Notes under the pieces: generated by a model
Databases searched by the model: none
Told to the model about the DNA's origin: nothing
What the model saw: the letters and a program-made list of their open reading frames with translations, nothing else
Shown: positions 4,649 through 5,148 of the stretch, in pieces
Numbering within the stretch: the first letter of the stretch is position 1
How the letters are laid out: the number at the start of each line of letters is the position of its first letter
Translations under genes and position numbers: made by a program
Origin: an uncultured Prevotella sp.
Lineage (GTDB): Bacteria; Bacteroidota; Bacteroidia; Bacteroidales; Bacteroidaceae
Assembly (NCBI GenBank): GCA_905373605.1
Contig: CAJPTO010000219.1
Coordinates: 1 to 5,148, forward strand
DNA: 5,148 nucleotides
Direction of reading: 5' to 3'

Positions 4649-5148
4649 CTATTTGGCAAAGTTACGCATTATATTGGAAATAAAAAAGAAAAAGGGAATT
4701 TTTTTTAGGAGTAAAGTAGTTAAGGGAGTAAAGTAGTAAAGGGAGTAAAGTAGTAAAGGGGGTAAAAGGAGTAAGGGAGTAAAGTAGTAAAGGGAGTAAA
4801 GTAGTAAAGGGGGTAAAGGGAGTAAAAGTAGTAAAGGGAGTAATGGAATAAAGGAAGTTCTGTCCAAAACGAAATGGTTTTGGAATAACATGACTATAAG
4901 CATGTATGCCGAAGTTGGCTTTACGGCATCGGCTTTGCTGTTGATGCTATTTTCAGTTCCTCTGTACACGATGTTCAATAAAAGCTCTGCCGCGTGGTTC
5001 TTCTTCTTGGCGGGTTGCACTTCTCGACAAGTCAAATTTTCAGCATAAATTTTAACATTATGGCTGCCCTCGCGCGCCACGATTTGCCCATCGCCTGCAA
5101 ATAATCCATTCTCGCAAGGGTTGTTGCAGGGAGGTAAGGGGTGAGAAG
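4649..5148 (-). CDS. Possible 3' end of an unrecognised gene entering from the right
   Basis: The frame is open from the right edge to TAG at 4651-4649. The first ~95 residues read like protein: CENGLFAGDGQIVAREG near the edge, then VKIYAENLTCREVQPAKKK and NSINSKADAVKPTSAYMLIV. From about 4855 leftward it runs through the 17-bp repeats and becomes Leu/Pro/Tyr low-complexity, then passes through the promoter box at 4656-4664. If this is a gene, the repeat-encoded tail is probably read-through past a lost stop, or the frame is simply open by chance. I do not recognise a family. The opposite strand (4890-5048) is also open and looks equally protein-like, so at most one is likely real. Which is correct cannot be decided from this window. 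Confidence 0.25.
   Translation of the reverse strand, partial: SHPLPPCNNPCENGLFAGDGQIVAREGSHNVKIYAENLTCREVQPAKKKNHAAELLLNIVYRGTENSINSKADAVKPTSAYMLIVMLFQNHFVLDRTSFIPLLPLLLLLPLPPLLLYSLYYFTPLLLLPPLLLYSLYYFTPLTTLLLKKIPFFFFISNIMRNFAK
4656..4664 (-). promoter_or_regulatory. Bacteroidetes-type -7 promoter box, minus strand
   Basis: Read on the minus strand the bases are TAACTTTGC, an exact match to the Bacteroidetes -7 consensus TAnnTTTGC recognised by the primary sigma factor of this phylum. About 20 bases upstream the sequence is T-rich (TTTTTTATTTCC) without a clean TTTG -33 box; that element is often weak. Transcription should start near 4650 and run left through the possible 33-residue frame to the lipoprotein gene, giving a leader of about 290 bases. 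The 17-bp repeat array lies about 43 bases upstream. Confidence 0.6.
4707..4843. repeat. 17-bp tandem repeat array with 51-bp higher-order unit
   Basis: About eight copies of a 17-bp unit, GGGAGTAAAGTAGTAAA, begin at 4707, 4724, 4741, 4758, 4775, 4792, 4809 and 4826 (the last 18 bases). Units at 4724, 4741, 4775 and 4792 are identical. Units at 4758 and 4809 are a variant, GGGGGTAAAAGGAGTAA, or one base from it. The order is therefore A-A-B, A-A-B: 4724-4774 and 4775-4825 match at 50 of 51 bases, which points to duplication of a 51-bp block. One strand is almost free of C, so the array is strongly purine-biased. There are no unique spacers, so it is not a CRISPR array. It sits upstream of the minus-strand promoter. 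Confidence 0.9.
4864..4883. other. Short hairpin at the edge of the repeat array
   Basis: CCAAAAC (4864-4870) and GTTTTGG (4877-4883) form a perfect 7-bp stem with a 6-base loop. A second small stem, ACATG/CATGT (4888-4892 / 4901-4905), and a third, ATGCCG/CGGCAT (4906-4911 / 4924-4929), follow closely. The cluster marks the boundary between the tandem array and the right-hand segment. No T-run is attached, so it is not a standard terminator. Confidence 0.4.
4890..5048 (+). CDS. Possible 52-residue hydrophobic peptide, opposite-strand alternative
   Basis: ATG at 4890 to TAA at 5046-5048 gives 52 residues beginning MTISMYAEVGFTASALLLML. It is hydrophobic, with one likely membrane segment at about 11-29 and a second hydrophobic patch, AAWFFFLAGC, at about 35-44. 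LAGC looks like a lipobox but lies too far from the start for a normal signal and leaves only a few residues after it. The frame is open further upstream, to about 4800. No -7 box or ribosome-binding signal precedes it; the hairpin at 4864-4883 ends 6 bases before the ATG. It overlaps the minus-strand frame with third codon positions in register, so base composition cannot choose between them. Unrecognised. Confidence 0.22.
   Translation: MTISMYAEVGFTASALLLMLFSVPLYTMFNKSSAAWFFFLAGCTSRQVKFSA

Noticed and set aside
4707..4843. CRISPR array
   Set aside because: The 17-bp units abut directly with no unique spacers, and no cas genes are present.

Overview
The window looks like chromosomal DNA of a Bacteroidales bacterium, most likely Prevotella or a close relative. 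Four things point there: a glycoside hydrolase next to a secreted carbohydrate esterase; start codons with A-rich upstream sequence and no Shine-Dalgarno box; a lipoprotein with a Ser/Asp-rich stretch after the lipobox Cys; and a good Bacteroidetes-type -7 box (TAnnTTTGC) on the minus strand. No tRNA, rRNA, CRISPR array, transposase or phage gene is visible.

Layout. Positions 1-2039 (+) hold the 3' part of a GH3 beta-glucosidase-like gene whose start lies left of the window. A strong Rho-independent terminator follows at 2057-2100. The 441-base gap to the next gene also holds a small hairpin and a ~212-bp element bounded by 30-bp inverted repeats (2177-2388) that resembles a MITE or other dispersed repeat. 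Positions 2481-3722 (+) encode a secreted two-domain esterase (CBM48-like N-terminal domain plus an Esterase D/CE1-like alpha/beta-hydrolase). Converging on it from the right (-) is a small lipocalin-like lipoprotein (3953-4360). Between the two stop codons is a short open frame (3753-3929, -) with protein-like composition.

From 4361 to 5148 there is no confident gene. This stretch holds a minus-strand promoter (4656-4664), a possible 33-residue peptide (4519-4620, -), three copies of a T6GCATG motif, an array of about eight 17-bp repeats with a 51-bp higher-order period (4707-4843), and a right-hand segment (about 4850-5148) that reads plausibly as protein on both strands. At most one of those two readings is likely to be real.

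How the parts may work together. The GH3 enzyme and the esterase fit plant cell-wall glycan breakdown: the esterase could remove acyl or feruloyl groups and the GH3 enzyme could release terminal sugars. This is inferred from family membership; no SusC/SusD, regulator or other polysaccharide-utilisation gene is in view, and the terminator suggests the two genes are transcribed separately. I found no clear new multi-gene system. The least-explained material is the non-coding or small-ORF DNA: the inverted-repeat element, the 17/51-bp array beside a promoter, and the two short frames at 3753-3929 and 4850-5148.
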